From contig OZ244845.1 of assembly GCA_965220775.1 (NCBI GenBank), positions 1,798,001-1,862,000 of the forward strand: a DNA stretch of 64,000 bases, read 5' to 3'. The notes beneath the pieces are model-generated. The model saw nothing but the letters and a program-made list of their open reading frames with translations, made no database searches and was not told the DNA's origin. Source of the stretch: G963664835 sp965220775. Lineage in GTDB: Bacteria; Chloroflexota; UBA6077; FW602-bin22; JBCLEL01. Positions 1 through 8,121 of this stretch are shown here, piece after piece. Position 1 is the stretch's first letter. Every line of letters begins with the position of its first letter. The position numbers were made by a program, and so were the translations under genes.

Positions 1-493
1 GTGCCACGTAAGGTCCTATGACGGCAGCGTAAGTGTTCAGTGCTCCCAGCCAAAGGTTCATCCTGAATAGCGGCACGATCAACGTCGCGGACGGCAGCAT
101 GAGACCGGTTAGGATGAGCAGAAAAAAGAAATCTCGCCCGGGAATCTCTAGCCGCGAGAATCCGTAAGCCGCCAGTGATGCCAGCACAAGACCGATGCCC
201 GTGGTCACAATAGTAATTATCAGGCTATTCTTTCCTGTAAGTAGGACGTTCGCCTTATTCCACACCTCGGCGTATTTGGCGAATTCCCACGTCCTGGGTA
301 GAAAATCAGAGCTGGTCAGGTGCTCCCCAGGTGCTTTGAACGAGGTTGAGAGTATGTAAAGGAGAGGGATCAGAAACAGTGCCGAGACTAGGAAGAGAAT
401 AGAGTGCGTACTCACCGAGACCAACACGCGCCTAATCGATTTGGATAACCATCTGGGGGACGCTGGATTAGACGGAGTTGCTCCTACGAACAT
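1..493 (-). CDS. Carbohydrate ABC transporter permease, MalG type (partial, C-terminus off the window)
   Basis: Inner-membrane permease of a family 1 sugar ABC transporter. The reading frame runs open from an ATG at 493 to the left edge, giving the first 164 residues. Visible are a cytoplasmic N-terminus, a first membrane helix (about residues 25-47), a periplasmic stretch containing TSFKAPGEHL, a second helix, the segment AAYGFSRLEIPGRD typical of MalG/UgpE permeases, and another helix. The EAA loop that contacts the ATPase would lie beyond the window. It follows the MalF-type permease (506-1447) by 12 bases, so the two are co-transcribed. No ATPase gene is visible here. Family assignment is firm; substrate is inferred only from the glycosidase at 3354-6329. 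Confidence 0.88.
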   Translation of the reverse strand, partial: MFVGATPSNPASPRWLSKSIRRVLVSVSTHSILFLVSALFLIPLLYILSTSFKAPGEHLTSSDFLPRTWEFAKYAEVWNKANVLLTGKNSLIITIVTTGIGLVLASLAAYGFSRLEIPGRDFFFLLILTGLMLPSATLIVPLFRMNLWLGALNTYAAVIGPYVA

Positions 494-505
494 TGGAGGT
501 TTCCT

Positions 506-1447
506 CTATGCCTGGTGAGCGCCCTTGTACATGCGAAGTTGAAAGTAAGTGATTATCATCGCCACGGTGAGCAGGACCACCGCAGCCGCCGACGCATAGC
601 CCGTCCGCTGGTGCCGGAATGCCTCGTGGTAGATGGTGAGAGCGATCACTTCGGTCGCGTGGAAGGGCCCCCCGTCGGTCAGTATGAAAACATACTCGAA
701 CGTGCGCACGGACCCGATCGCGCCGAAGATGAGCAGTGCAGCGGTCGAGGGCCATAGCATGGGTATGACGACGTGCCATATCCGCTGCAAGACATTGGCG
801 CCATCCACCAGAGCCGCGTCGATTAGCTCCGAAGGGATAGTCTGCAAGCCGGCTAGATATATCACCATCGAGAATCCCGCCGAATGCCAGACCGCGGCCA
901 AGATGATCCAGAATAACGCCGTCTTGTAATCGCCCAGGAATTGCTGCTCGATTCCCAGAGGCCTCAGTATGGTGTTGAATAGACCCAAGTTTGGCTCGTA
1001 GATGTGGTCCCAAGCGAATGCGACCACCACGGCAGACGTCGTTAAGGGTAGGAAGATTGCGGTGCGGTAGACATCTCGCAGTTTGATCTTCCGATTGAGC
1101 ATATAGGCTGCGGTGAACCCTATGGCCAATCCTGCCCCGACGGAGACGACAAACCAGATCAGATTGTTTTTGATAGAGGCAAGGAACCACTTATCGCTGG
1201 TCAGCAGCTCGATGTAATTCTCCAGGCCGACGCCTATGCGGGTTTCTTCGATCCAACCATCCCATTTGAACACACTATCGTACAGCAACCTGAATATAGG
1301 CCAGGCCACGTACAGTAGGTATACGGATACGGCCGGCAGGATGAAGAGAAAATTCGTCAGATGGGAGCGTCTGATGAATCGGAGAATTGACACCTTGACG
1401 CCGGTCGGCGAGGTCGGCGGCGGAGTCCAAAGTCGGGTGTGGCTCAA
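506..1447 (-). CDS. Carbohydrate ABC transporter permease, MalF/UgpA type
   Basis: First permease of the sugar ABC transporter, 313 residues with about six membrane helices. Family marks include an N-terminal helix followed by AWPIFRLLYDS, a long periplasmic loop, and near the C-terminus the EAA-like segment ELIDAALVDGANVLQRIWHV, which docks on the transporter ATPase. The start is a TTG at 1447, chosen because AGGGG lies 8 bases upstream; no ATG occurs near the N-terminus. It sits between the solute-binding protein gene (1548-3101) and the second permease (1-493), the usual order binding protein, MalF, MalG. Substrate is not shown by the sequence. Confidence 0.92.
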   Translation of the reverse strand: MSHTRLWTPPPTSPTGVKVSILRFIRRSHLTNFLFILPAVSVYLLYVAWPIFRLLYDSVFKWDGWIEETRIGVGLENYIELLTSDKWFLASIKNNLIWFVVSVGAGLAIGFTAAYMLNRKIKLRDVYRTAIFLPLTTSAVVVAFAWDHIYEPNLGLFNTILRPLGIEQQFLGDYKTALFWIILAAVWHSAGFSMVIYLAGLQTIPSELIDAALVDGANVLQRIWHVVIPMLWPSTAALLIFGAIGSVRTFEYVFILTDGGPFHATEVIALTIYHEAFRHQRTGYASAAAVVLLTVAMIITYFQLRMYKGAHQA

Positions 1448-1468
1448 GTATCAGACCCCTCTTAGGAT

Positions 1469-1494
1469 GACCCTGGCCGGCAAAGGCCAGGGTC
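1469..1494 (-). terminator. Stem-loop between the binding-protein and permease genes
   Basis: A perfect 10-bp stem, GACCCTGGCC paired with GGCCAGGGTC around a 6-base loop, lies in the 100-base gap between the binding-protein stop and the permease start. No U-run follows in the direction of transcription, so it is more likely a processing/attenuation or 3'-stabilising hairpin than a full terminator. Such hairpins downstream of malE-like genes commonly keep binding-protein mRNA in excess over permease mRNA. The structure is seen; the role is inferred. Confidence 0.55.
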
Positions 1495-1547
1495 TTGCAA
1501 TCGCGTAATGCTGACGGGAACCTCGAGGCTGTGGCGGTTCCTGGTTC

Positions 1548-3101
1548 CTAGTTACACCTCGTCTCCCAGACATTCTGCGCCTCGTCCAAGACTTCGTCGA
1601 TTGTCGTACGACCATCTATCAACCCCTGCATTCCCGGGGCGAGCGATTCGTCAGTAGCCGTACACTTCGCCCACCGCAAGATGGTCCTGCCTTCGTTAAG
1701 GATAGCCATAGTTGGCGCAATCACGTTCTTGTCGAAGTTCGGGAAGGCACTTCCCATCTTAACGCCCTTCTTGGCCGGTGGAGAGGGCCTGTTGGCGATG
1801 AAATCCTGCCCGGGGCCGTCCACGTACCAATTGATCAGATCCCAGGCGAGGTCCTTGTCTGCTGTCTGAGTCATCGCCCAGCCGGCTGCCGATGACGCGA
1901 GCGTCTTCCCGTCTGGAGGCTCGACAATGCCCCACTGCTCACCGTGCCCCCCAGCCTCTCCGGCTCGTTCTGAGCCCCACCATCCGCTCCAGCCCATGCA
2001 CGCGGCAATCTTCTTTTCGATGAACATCTTTACCGCATCCTGGTAGCCGACGGCTAGCGGGTTGGGCTGGGTCCAGTTTCTTTCGAAGATCGTCGTGTAA
2101 AGTCTCAGCGCTTCGCGACATTCGTCGCTGTCGAAATTTCCAGTTCCTTCCCAGTCGATCTGGTCGCGATAGCCCGGCGCGGCGGTTTCCAGCAGGAGAG
2201 TCCAGTACGAGTTGGCCCACCAAAGGGCCTTCATCGGCATTGCTAGAGCCGGGACGCCGGCCGCTGTAAACGTGTCATTGACTTTTACGTATTCGTCCCA
2301 CGTTTTGGGCAACTCCAAGTCGTGCTCTTCGAATAAATCGAGATTGACAAAGGTAAATCCCAGCGCCTGCGCATATACAGACAGATGGTAGTGGTTTCCC
2401 TTGCCTTCAATCTGGCCGAATTTCTCAAACTCGTCGATGGGACCGGCGACGAACTTATTCTTCCAATCGGACCCCCACTCGGCTGATGCATAGTCCTGTA
2501 GAGGGACGATCAACTCCTCGCGGCCCATAGGTTGGACGACGCTCCAGTTGTTCTCGAACACGTTGGGCCCGACTCCGGCCGGGACCGACGCCTTGAGGGC
2601 GTCAATGTACCTCGGGTAGTCGACCGGAATGTGCTCTTCGGAGATACCAGTGTCTTCCAGGAGGGCCTCGCCCATTAGCTGGCCATCCTTTCGGAAGTCC
2701 TCACTTGTCGAGAAATGGACCCAACCCCAAGAGGTCACCACCTTCTTTTCCATCATCACCGGTGCGACGGTAACGATCTTCTCTCTCTCGACGATTACTT
2801 CCTTCTCGACCTCGACGACTTCTCTCTTTATGACCTCAACCGCCTTCTCAACTTCGACGGTCACTACCTTTTCTACTTCAACGGCCTTCTCAACCTCGAC
2901 GGTAACGACCTTCTCGACTTGCTCTCTGACGATCTGGGTCACTACCCTCTCGACCGGGACCTCTTTCTCGACGACTTGGACCCGTTCTTCCGTGACAATT
3001 TGCGGAGTACACGCCGCCAGAATGGGCAACGCGCTGGCCGCGCCCAATCCGGCCAAAAACGAACGACGCGACCAGTTGCGGGTCAATATCTTGTCAAACA
3101 T
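1548..3101 (-). CDS. Extracellular solute-binding protein, family 1 (sugar), Tat lipoprotein with repeat stalk
   Basis: Captures the sugar outside the cell for the permeases downstream. From the ATG at 3101 (AAAGGAG 9 bases upstream; a TTG one codon earlier is also possible) the protein is 517 residues. R12-R13-S-F-L followed by a hydrophobic run and LAAC (Cys31) gives a twin-arginine lipoprotein signal, so it is exported folded and lipid-anchored. Residues about 38-112 are a Val/Glu/Lys-rich stalk including two copies of a 14-residue unit; such stalks are frequent in Chloroflexota binding proteins and probably hold the binding domain away from the membrane. The rest resembles periplasmic sugar-binding proteins (for example the CMGWSGWWGSER segment and a C-terminal WYVDGPGQDF). 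The gene diverges from the glycosidase at 3354. Confidence 0.9.
   Translation of the reverse strand: MFDKILTRNWSRRSFLAGLGAASALPILAACTPQIVTEERVQVVEKEVPVERVVTQIVREQVEKVVTVEVEKAVEVEKVVTVEVEKAVEVIKREVVEVEKEVIVEREKIVTVAPVMMEKKVVTSWGWVHFSTSEDFRKDGQLMGEALLEDTGISEEHIPVDYPRYIDALKASVPAGVGPNVFENNWSVVQPMGREELIVPLQDYASAEWGSDWKNKFVAGPIDEFEKFGQIEGKGNHYHLSVYAQALGFTFVNLDLFEEHDLELPKTWDEYVKVNDTFTAAGVPALAMPMKALWWANSYWTLLLETAAPGYRDQIDWEGTGNFDSDECREALRLYTTIFERNWTQPNPLAVGYQDAVKMFIEKKIAACMGWSGWWGSERAGEAGGHGEQWGIVEPPDGKTLASSAAGWAMTQTADKDLAWDLINWYVDGPGQDFIANRPSPPAKKGVKMGSAFPNFDKNVIAPTMAILNEGRTILRWAKCTATDESLAPGMQGLIDGRTTIDEVLDEAQNVWETRCN
2835..2918 (-). repeat. Tandem 42-bp coding repeat in the binding-protein stalk
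   Basis: Two adjacent copies of a 14-codon unit encoding VEKVVTVEVEKAVE (residues 62-75 and 76-89 of the binding protein). The protein copies are identical but the DNA copies differ at several third positions, so selection has kept the peptide. More diverged units flank them on both sides. The alternating V/E/K pattern suggests an extended or coiled structure. Confidence 0.85.
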
Positions 3102-3353
3102 CAAGTCTCTCTCCTTTTAGGCGTTATGCACAACGAAGTTACCGCCGAAATCGAGTGCTGGTTGGACTGAATCTCTTTACTCCGTCATTACCTTCTTTTT
3201 CCTAATGGAGTCCTCTGCACCCCTTCTATTAGTACAATACCTGACATAGCACGGCGACTAGTCGATATCTTAATAGAGAATCAACTCACTGTCACTATCG
3301 CTCGTCTCCGAGGTGCGGTCGTAGACGAATCGACAATAGCTAAGGAGTTGGCA
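3102..3353. promoter_or_regulatory. Divergent control region between transporter and glycosidase genes
   Basis: This 252-base AT-richer gap separates two divergent genes of one pathway and must hold both promoters. It contains a perfect 10-bp palindrome, CGACTAGTCG, at 3255-3264, a plausible operator half-way between the genes, and AAGGAG at 3342-3347 serving the glycosidase start. I could not assign -35/-10 boxes with confidence. No regulator gene lies next to it in the window. Confidence 0.4.
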
Positions 3354-6329
3354 ATGTTTCGACGAAGCTGGCGATCGGAGGAGTGCTACGTTCGGGAGGA
3401 AGGCGATGCTATCCACATCGGCAACTCATTGGTGGAACGTATTCTCTCTCGCGAGGGCGGCAAATTGCGGACGGTGGCAATCGTCAACAAGCGGACCGGA
3501 AGATCCTGGCGCCTGAACACACGTGCGGAGGTCACTCTAAGATTCAGTTCGGCAACTACGCGTATCGACATTCCACAGTGGCGCTACGCACCGGGAAATC
3601 GCGAGGCGGTGCCACCGGAGGACGACGCCGGATTCCGGGAGGGCTACCACAAACCAGAGTTCGACGACCGAGACTGGATGGAAGTCGAATGCATCAACGC
3701 GGCGACAGAACCCGTCGACTCAGTCTGGCCAGGTTATGGCTGGTTTCGAGCTCCATTCAACCTCCCGTCGGATGCCGCCGGCCGGCAAATCGCGTTCGGC
3801 CTTGGCGGCTATGACCACGAGGACTGGCAGTACTACAGGTTGTTTGTCAACGGTGAGGAGATCGGCTCCCGCGAGCTAAGCGGCCGCTGGCGCGAGCCAG
3901 AGCCATTCACCTTAGATCCGAGCCATCCCGCCTACTCCGCGCTCTGTTTTGGCGCAGATAACCTAGTAGCTATCCAAGCCGGCCGATTGAACAAAATGCT
4001 ACCCGATATGATTCCGGCCGAAGCCGAGCACTACCTGTTCATGAGTCGAGTGTCAGACCAGTTCGTCACCGTGGGGCCTCCGACCAAGGATATAAGCGAC
4101 TTTCAACTCAAAGACTGGGCTTCTGGCGGCGACCGACACTGGATCTGGGCGACCTTTTGGGCTGAGAACGAGGCGGAGCAAATTCGCGTCGCGTTTAACT
4201 ATCAGGTTCGCGCGGGCGATCCGATCGTACGCAAGAGGATAGAAGTCGAGAACAAGGGCGCATCACCCCGGCTACTGCTTGACGTAGACGTGGAAGAATT
4301 CGAAATCGATGGCACTACGTCGGACGGTGGCCAGGGGCTGCCAATCTTGATAGACGACGAAGCGTACTGCGCAATTGAGCATCCGGCCGGGGTGAATCAG
4401 GGGCTAGGTGATGGAGTTCGCCTGCGGCACCATCCGGCCTTCACGCTTGCTCCCGAGCAATTGACCACCAGCAAAACGGCGATATTCGGCGTAACCGAGC
4501 GCGGCGCGGCCCGTGAAGGTTTCCTGGAATATCTGCGCAAGAACGGCCGGCGTCGAGACAATTGGGTATCCGTCTACGACCCATTCGGCCTCCACGACTA
4601 TACCAATCCAAGAGACCCTATGTTTCTCTTAACCGAGGAAATCGCGCTCGATACTGTCGAAATGCTCAAGGAGCTCCGTGCGCGGGGGATCACCTTCGAC
4701 TATTACATTATCGACCATGGTTGGACCGATGAGTCCTCCGACCTCACTTGGTTCAAGCCCGATGCCTTCCCCAATGGGCCTGGCAAGTTGGTCCAGGGCC
4801 TGCACGAGATCGGAGTCGATTTCGGCTTGTGGTTTGCGACGAATAACGCGCCGGCATCATGCGGGCACTATCCGCCGGTCCAGGAGTGCATCACTCCTCA
4901 TGGCTCCAATTATCATTTGAGATCGAAGCGCGAGCTATGCATGGCGGCCGAGCCGTACCGGACTATCTTCCGCAATGCATTGCTCCACCACATCAGAGAG
5001 AACAAGGTGCGGGCGATAAAGATCGACATGGCTCGCCTGTACTGCAACAGCACCGAGCACGGCCACCTGCCGGGCAAGTATTCGCTAGAAGCGCAAATGG
5101 ACGCTATGGTAGAAACCGCTCGCATAGTAATCCGAGCCTGCCCGGACCTGTTTCTGATCTGGTATTGGGGCTATAAGTCTCCTTTTTGGATGTTGTACGG
5201 CGACACTATTTTCGACAAAGGGCTGCGCATGGAGGCGGCGGCCGTTGCCAGCCCTCCGAACCCGATGTTCCGGTCGAGTGTAAGCCTGAATCTGGACCAG
5301 GCGGCCCGCTACGGCGAATTCACACCGCTTATCGTCCAGGACAGTCTTGGAATCTGGATCGGCGAAGGGAACTGGGCAAATGGCTTGGGCAAAGATGACT
5401 GGCGGGATGCTTGGGTGCTCGATTTGGCCCGAGGCAACCTGGTATCCCAGCCCTGGGGCAACTTAGGATTATTCGATGAAGAAGACTTCGACTTTCTAGC
5501 CGAGTGGTACCAGTTCATGCGGGAGAATTGGCGGCTGTACCTGCACACCCGGCCCGTTTTTGGAGATCCCTGGAAGGCCGAAGCGTATGGCTATGCTGGC
5601 GGCGACGGTACTCACGCCGTAGTGACAGTGAGCAATCCGGGCTTCAATGCGTCGGGAATCAATGTGCGGCTCGACGCGGGGATCGGTCTGCAACCGAGCG
5701 ACCGCGGCTTCCTGGTACGGCAGCGCTACCCGCGGCGGGGCGTGCTGCCGCTCTCCGGCGGCGCCAGATTTTCACACGGCGAGACGGTCTTCCTGCCCCT
5801 GAGGCCGTTTGAGGTCGCTGTCCTGGAGGTCGGAGAGGACTTGGATACGTCCGGTTGGCCGGCTTGGTCGGCACCGGCCAATGCTGATAGCCAGGAACTG
5901 GCGGTCGAAACTCAGGCCACGTCGCCCGACGCCATCCACTTGACGGTTCCGTCGCCGGACCGCACGGACGTTACCGGATTTGCCGCGCGTGCCATGACCG
6001 GCCAGCTTTACCTCCCTACCATCCACGAGCCATGCCCGCTAGCGCTGATCGTCCGGCTGAAGAGGGATGGGGCGCACTGGTATCATCGGGACATCCGTGG
6101 CCTTATGGCATTGCGCGCCCAGGTAAGAGGGCAGGAACTGAGGCAGGAGACAGTTCCCGGCTACTACCTGGCCAACGGGCCGGGCAGTCCCTGGCTCATA
6201 TTTCGCTTGCCGGTCCAACCGGTGCATAGCGAGCAGCCTCTAATGTTCGAGTTGGCGGGATTGCTGCCGGAGGAGGTGCAATGGCAGATCGAATCTTGGT
6301 GCTACTATGAATGGTGGAAGACTCGATAA
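3354..6329 (+). CDS. Clan GH-D (GH36-like) alpha-glycosidase, probable alpha-galactosidase
   Basis: A 991-residue glycoside hydrolase. The start is the ATG at 3354, preceded by AAGGAG with 6-base spacing. Residues about 100-200 (FDDRDWMEVE, WFRAPFNL, YRLFVNGEEIG, DNLVAIQAGR) look like a galactose-binding-type beta-sandwich, inside an N-terminal super-sandwich. The (beta/alpha)8 barrel follows: FDYYIIDHGWTDES, VDFGLWFATNN and IKIDMARLYC, whose Asp558 aligns with the clan GH-D nucleophile (KxD). A beta-sandwich C-terminal region ends the protein. No signal peptide is seen, so it probably acts in the cytoplasm on imported substrate. It diverges from a sugar transporter and is followed by an SDR, suggesting uptake, hydrolysis and oxidation. 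The acid/base residue could not be placed, and the exact family and substrate are uncertain. Confidence 0.75.
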   Translation: MFRRSWRSEECYVREEGDAIHIGNSLVERILSREGGKLRTVAIVNKRTGRSWRLNTRAEVTLRFSSATTRIDIPQWRYAPGNREAVPPEDDAGFREGYHKPEFDDRDWMEVECINAATEPVDSVWPGYGWFRAPFNLPSDAAGRQIAFGLGGYDHEDWQYYRLFVNGEEIGSRELSGRWREPEPFTLDPSHPAYSALCFGADNLVAIQAGRLNKMLPDMIPAEAEHYLFMSRVSDQFVTVGPPTKDISDFQLKDWASGGDRHWIWATFWAENEAEQIRVAFNYQVRAGDPIVRKRIEVENKGASPRLLLDVDVEEFEIDGTTSDGGQGLPILIDDEAYCAIEHPAGVNQGLGDGVRLRHHPAFTLAPEQLTTSKTAIFGVTERGAAREGFLEYLRKNGRRRDNWVSVYDPFGLHDYTNPRDPMFLLTEEIALDTVEMLKELRARGITFDYYIIDHGWTDESSDLTWFKPDAFPNGPGKLVQGLHEIGVDFGLWFATNNAPASCGHYPPVQECITPHGSNYHLRSKRELCMAAEPYRTIFRNALLHHIRENKVRAIKIDMARLYCNSTEHGHLPGKYSLEAQMDAMVETARIVIRACPDLFLIWYWGYKSPFWMLYGDTIFDKGLRMEAAAVASPPNPMFRSSVSLNLDQAARYGEFTPLIVQDSLGIWIGEGNWANGLGKDDWRDAWVLDLARGNLVSQPWGNLGLFDEEDFDFLAEWYQFMRENWRLYLHTRPVFGDPWKAEAYGYAGGDGTHAVVTVSNPGFNASGINVRLDAGIGLQPSDRGFLVRQRYPRRGVLPLSGGARFSHGETVFLPLRPFEVAVLEVGEDLDTSGWPAWSAPANADSQELAVETQATSPDAIHLTVPSPDRTDVTGFAARAMTGQLYLPTIHEPCPLALIVRLKRDGAHWYHRDIRGLMALRAQVRGQELRQETVPGYYLANGPGSPWLIFRLPVQPVHSEQPLMFELAGLLPEEVQWQIESWCYYEWWKTR

Positions 6330-6395
6330 GCAAGGGCTGACATTTGTAGGAAATGTTCGACTCTTTCAAATCTGGTTCTAGGAGAATCGTGATCC

Positions 6396-7148
6396 ATGAG
6401 TGCGTCGTTGAGTGGAAAGGTTGCAGTCGTAACAGGAGCCGCCCGCGGACTCGGCCGTGAGATCGCCCAGGCTTTGGCTGAATCGGGCGCTGACATAGTG
6501 GTGGGCGATATCCAGGAGGAGGCCGGCTCGCTGGCAGCTTCGGAGCTGGCGGAACTTGGCCGGCGCAGCGTGTACATCCGGACCGACGTCACCCAAGTCG
6601 CTGATTGCCGGAGTCTAATCTCTGAAACGGTCCGCCGGCTTGGAGGGTTGCATATTCTGGTGAACAACGCTGGGATCACTCCGATGGTGTCCATACCGGA
6701 TACGACCGAGGAGGTGTGGGACCGCGTTCAGAACATCAACCAGAAAGGCGTCTTCTTCTGCTCACAGGCGGCGGCGGCTATCTTCAAGGAGCAGGGAGGC
6801 GGGCGCATCGTCAACATTTCTTCGATTGGCGGCCACACCGGCACACTGATCGGGGCGGCGCACTATGCAGCCTCCAAGGGTGCAGTGATGAGCATGACCA
6901 AGTCGTTCGCGACGCATCTCGCTCCATACGCCGTCACGGTAAATGCGGTAGCGCCGTTTCTGATGCGCACCGACCTCACCAAGGATTGGGATGAGCAGCT
7001 TTTCGAGAGTATCGCCAACAGCGTCCCGATGCGCCGGATCGGTACACCGCGAGAAGTGGCGGATACGGTCGCGTTCTTGGCTTCCGATGCGGCGAGCTTC
7101 ATTACCGGTGCGACAATCGATGTAAACGGCGGTACATTGATGCGCTGA
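6396..7148 (+). CDS. Short-chain dehydrogenase/reductase (SDR)
   Basis: NAD(P)-dependent oxidoreductase of 250 residues, the classical SDR length. The Rossmann fingerprint TGAARGLG is at about residues 13-20, an acidic residue (VGDIQ) at the end of the second strand favours NAD, NNAG is at about 90, and the catalytic Ser (NISSIGG), Tyr and Lys (YAASK) are all present. The C-terminus carries the usual ITGATIDVNGG. It follows the glycosidase by 66 bases with its own AGGAG, so it is likely in the same operon and oxidises the released sugar or its derivative (inference). Product names such as 3-oxoacyl-ACP reductase are possible by similarity but not favoured by context. Confidence 0.9.
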   Translation: MSASLSGKVAVVTGAARGLGREIAQALAESGADIVVGDIQEEAGSLAASELAELGRRSVYIRTDVTQVADCRSLISETVRRLGGLHILVNNAGITPMVSIPDTTEEVWDRVQNINQKGVFFCSQAAAAIFKEQGGGRIVNISSIGGHTGTLIGAAHYAASKGAVMSMTKSFATHLAPYAVTVNAVAPFLMRTDLTKDWDEQLFESIANSVPMRRIGTPREVADTVAFLASDAASFITGATIDVNGGTLMR

Positions 7149-7231
7149 GATCCAGCGTTCGTCGTATCGTGTCGTATTGGCGGGTTTCCAAGAACATTAG
7201 ACAGCCAGTCCCAAGAACAACACGTGTCGGG

Positions 7232-8002
7232 TCAGTCTCGCGGTATGGACATCTTTGCAGTTTGTCCTCCGTCCACATAGATCACTTGGCCGGTAATAAA
7301 GTCAGCCCCATCGGACGATAGGAAGACCGCTACCGACCCGATGTCCTCAGGCAGCCCGACGCGGCCCCACGGCACCCAACTCTGTCCCTTTTCGGTCGTA
7401 TAATCCGGCATCGTTCGAAAATATCGTGGGACCTCGATGAGCCCCGGACCGATCGCATTCACTCGCACGCGCTTGGGCGCTAGCTCTGTTGCGAGCGTCC
7501 GGGTGAAGGTATAGTTGGCTCCTTTGGTGGCGGCATATGCCGTGTGATTGGCGAAGCCGGCGAATGCGTGTACCGAGGTCATGTTCAAGATGCTGCCGCC
7601 ATCTCGCTGCAGGATATGTTTCAAGGACTCCTGGGCGCAAAAGTAGTACCCTCGCATGTTCACGTTGAATAAGTCGGTATAGTCTTCCTCGGTCGTCTCT
7701 TCAAACGACTTGGTCAATGTCACGCCGGCGTTGTTTACGAGAATGTCGAGGCCTCCCAGGAAATCGACCGCCTCTTCGACCAACCGCCGACATTCCGATA
7801 CCAGGCGCAAGTCGGCCTGGATCGCGAGCGCTTTGCCTCCGCGTGCATTGATTTCCGACACCGCGTCAAGGGCTCCCTTCGCGCTACTGGCGTAGTGAAA
7901 TACTACCGACGCGCCTTCCTCCGCAAATTTCTCCGCCACGCCCAGACCGATCCCGGTACCTGCGCCGGTTACAAGCGATAGTTTGCCTTCCAAAGCTCCC
8001 AA
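7232..8002 (-). CDS. Short-chain dehydrogenase, glucose 1-dehydrogenase-like
   Basis: SDR oxidoreductase of 256 residues. It shows TGAGTGIGLG at residues 13-22, NNAG near 90, the catalytic triad Ser (NMTSVH), Tyr and Lys (YAATK), and ITGQVIYVDGG at the end. The HYASS segment after the second strand, instead of an acidic residue, suggests NADP use or dual cofactor use. The start is a TTG at 8002 with GGGGG 8 bases upstream; no ATG fits. It faces the SDR at 6396-7148 tail to tail, with no obvious terminator between them. The likely substrate is a sugar, by family and neighbourhood only. Confidence 0.88.
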   Translation of the reverse strand: MGALEGKLSLVTGAGTGIGLGVAEKFAEEGASVVFHYASSAKGALDAVSEINARGGKALAIQADLRLVSECRRLVEEAVDFLGGLDILVNNAGVTLTKSFEETTEEDYTDLFNVNMRGYYFCAQESLKHILQRDGGSILNMTSVHAFAGFANHTAYAATKGANYTFTRTLATELAPKRVRVNAIGPGLIEVPRYFRTMPDYTTEKGQSWVPWGRVGLPEDIGSVAVFLSSDGADFITGQVIYVDGGQTAKMSIPRD

Positions 8003-8121
8003 AGTGTCTTCCCCCTGTTTGACTTCGAGACTCTCAATATCTCTCGGGCATATTCGACTGAGAGGACACGATAGGCCGGATCGGCGAATTCCGCAATATT
8101 GCTCAGGGTATTGCCGGCTGC

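Noticed and set aside
2629..3120. Forward open frame rich in Ser/Thr (SFSTSTT repeats)
   Set aside because: It is the complement of the Val-Glu-Lys stalk of the binding protein; the repeats explain the open frame and it has no ribosome site.
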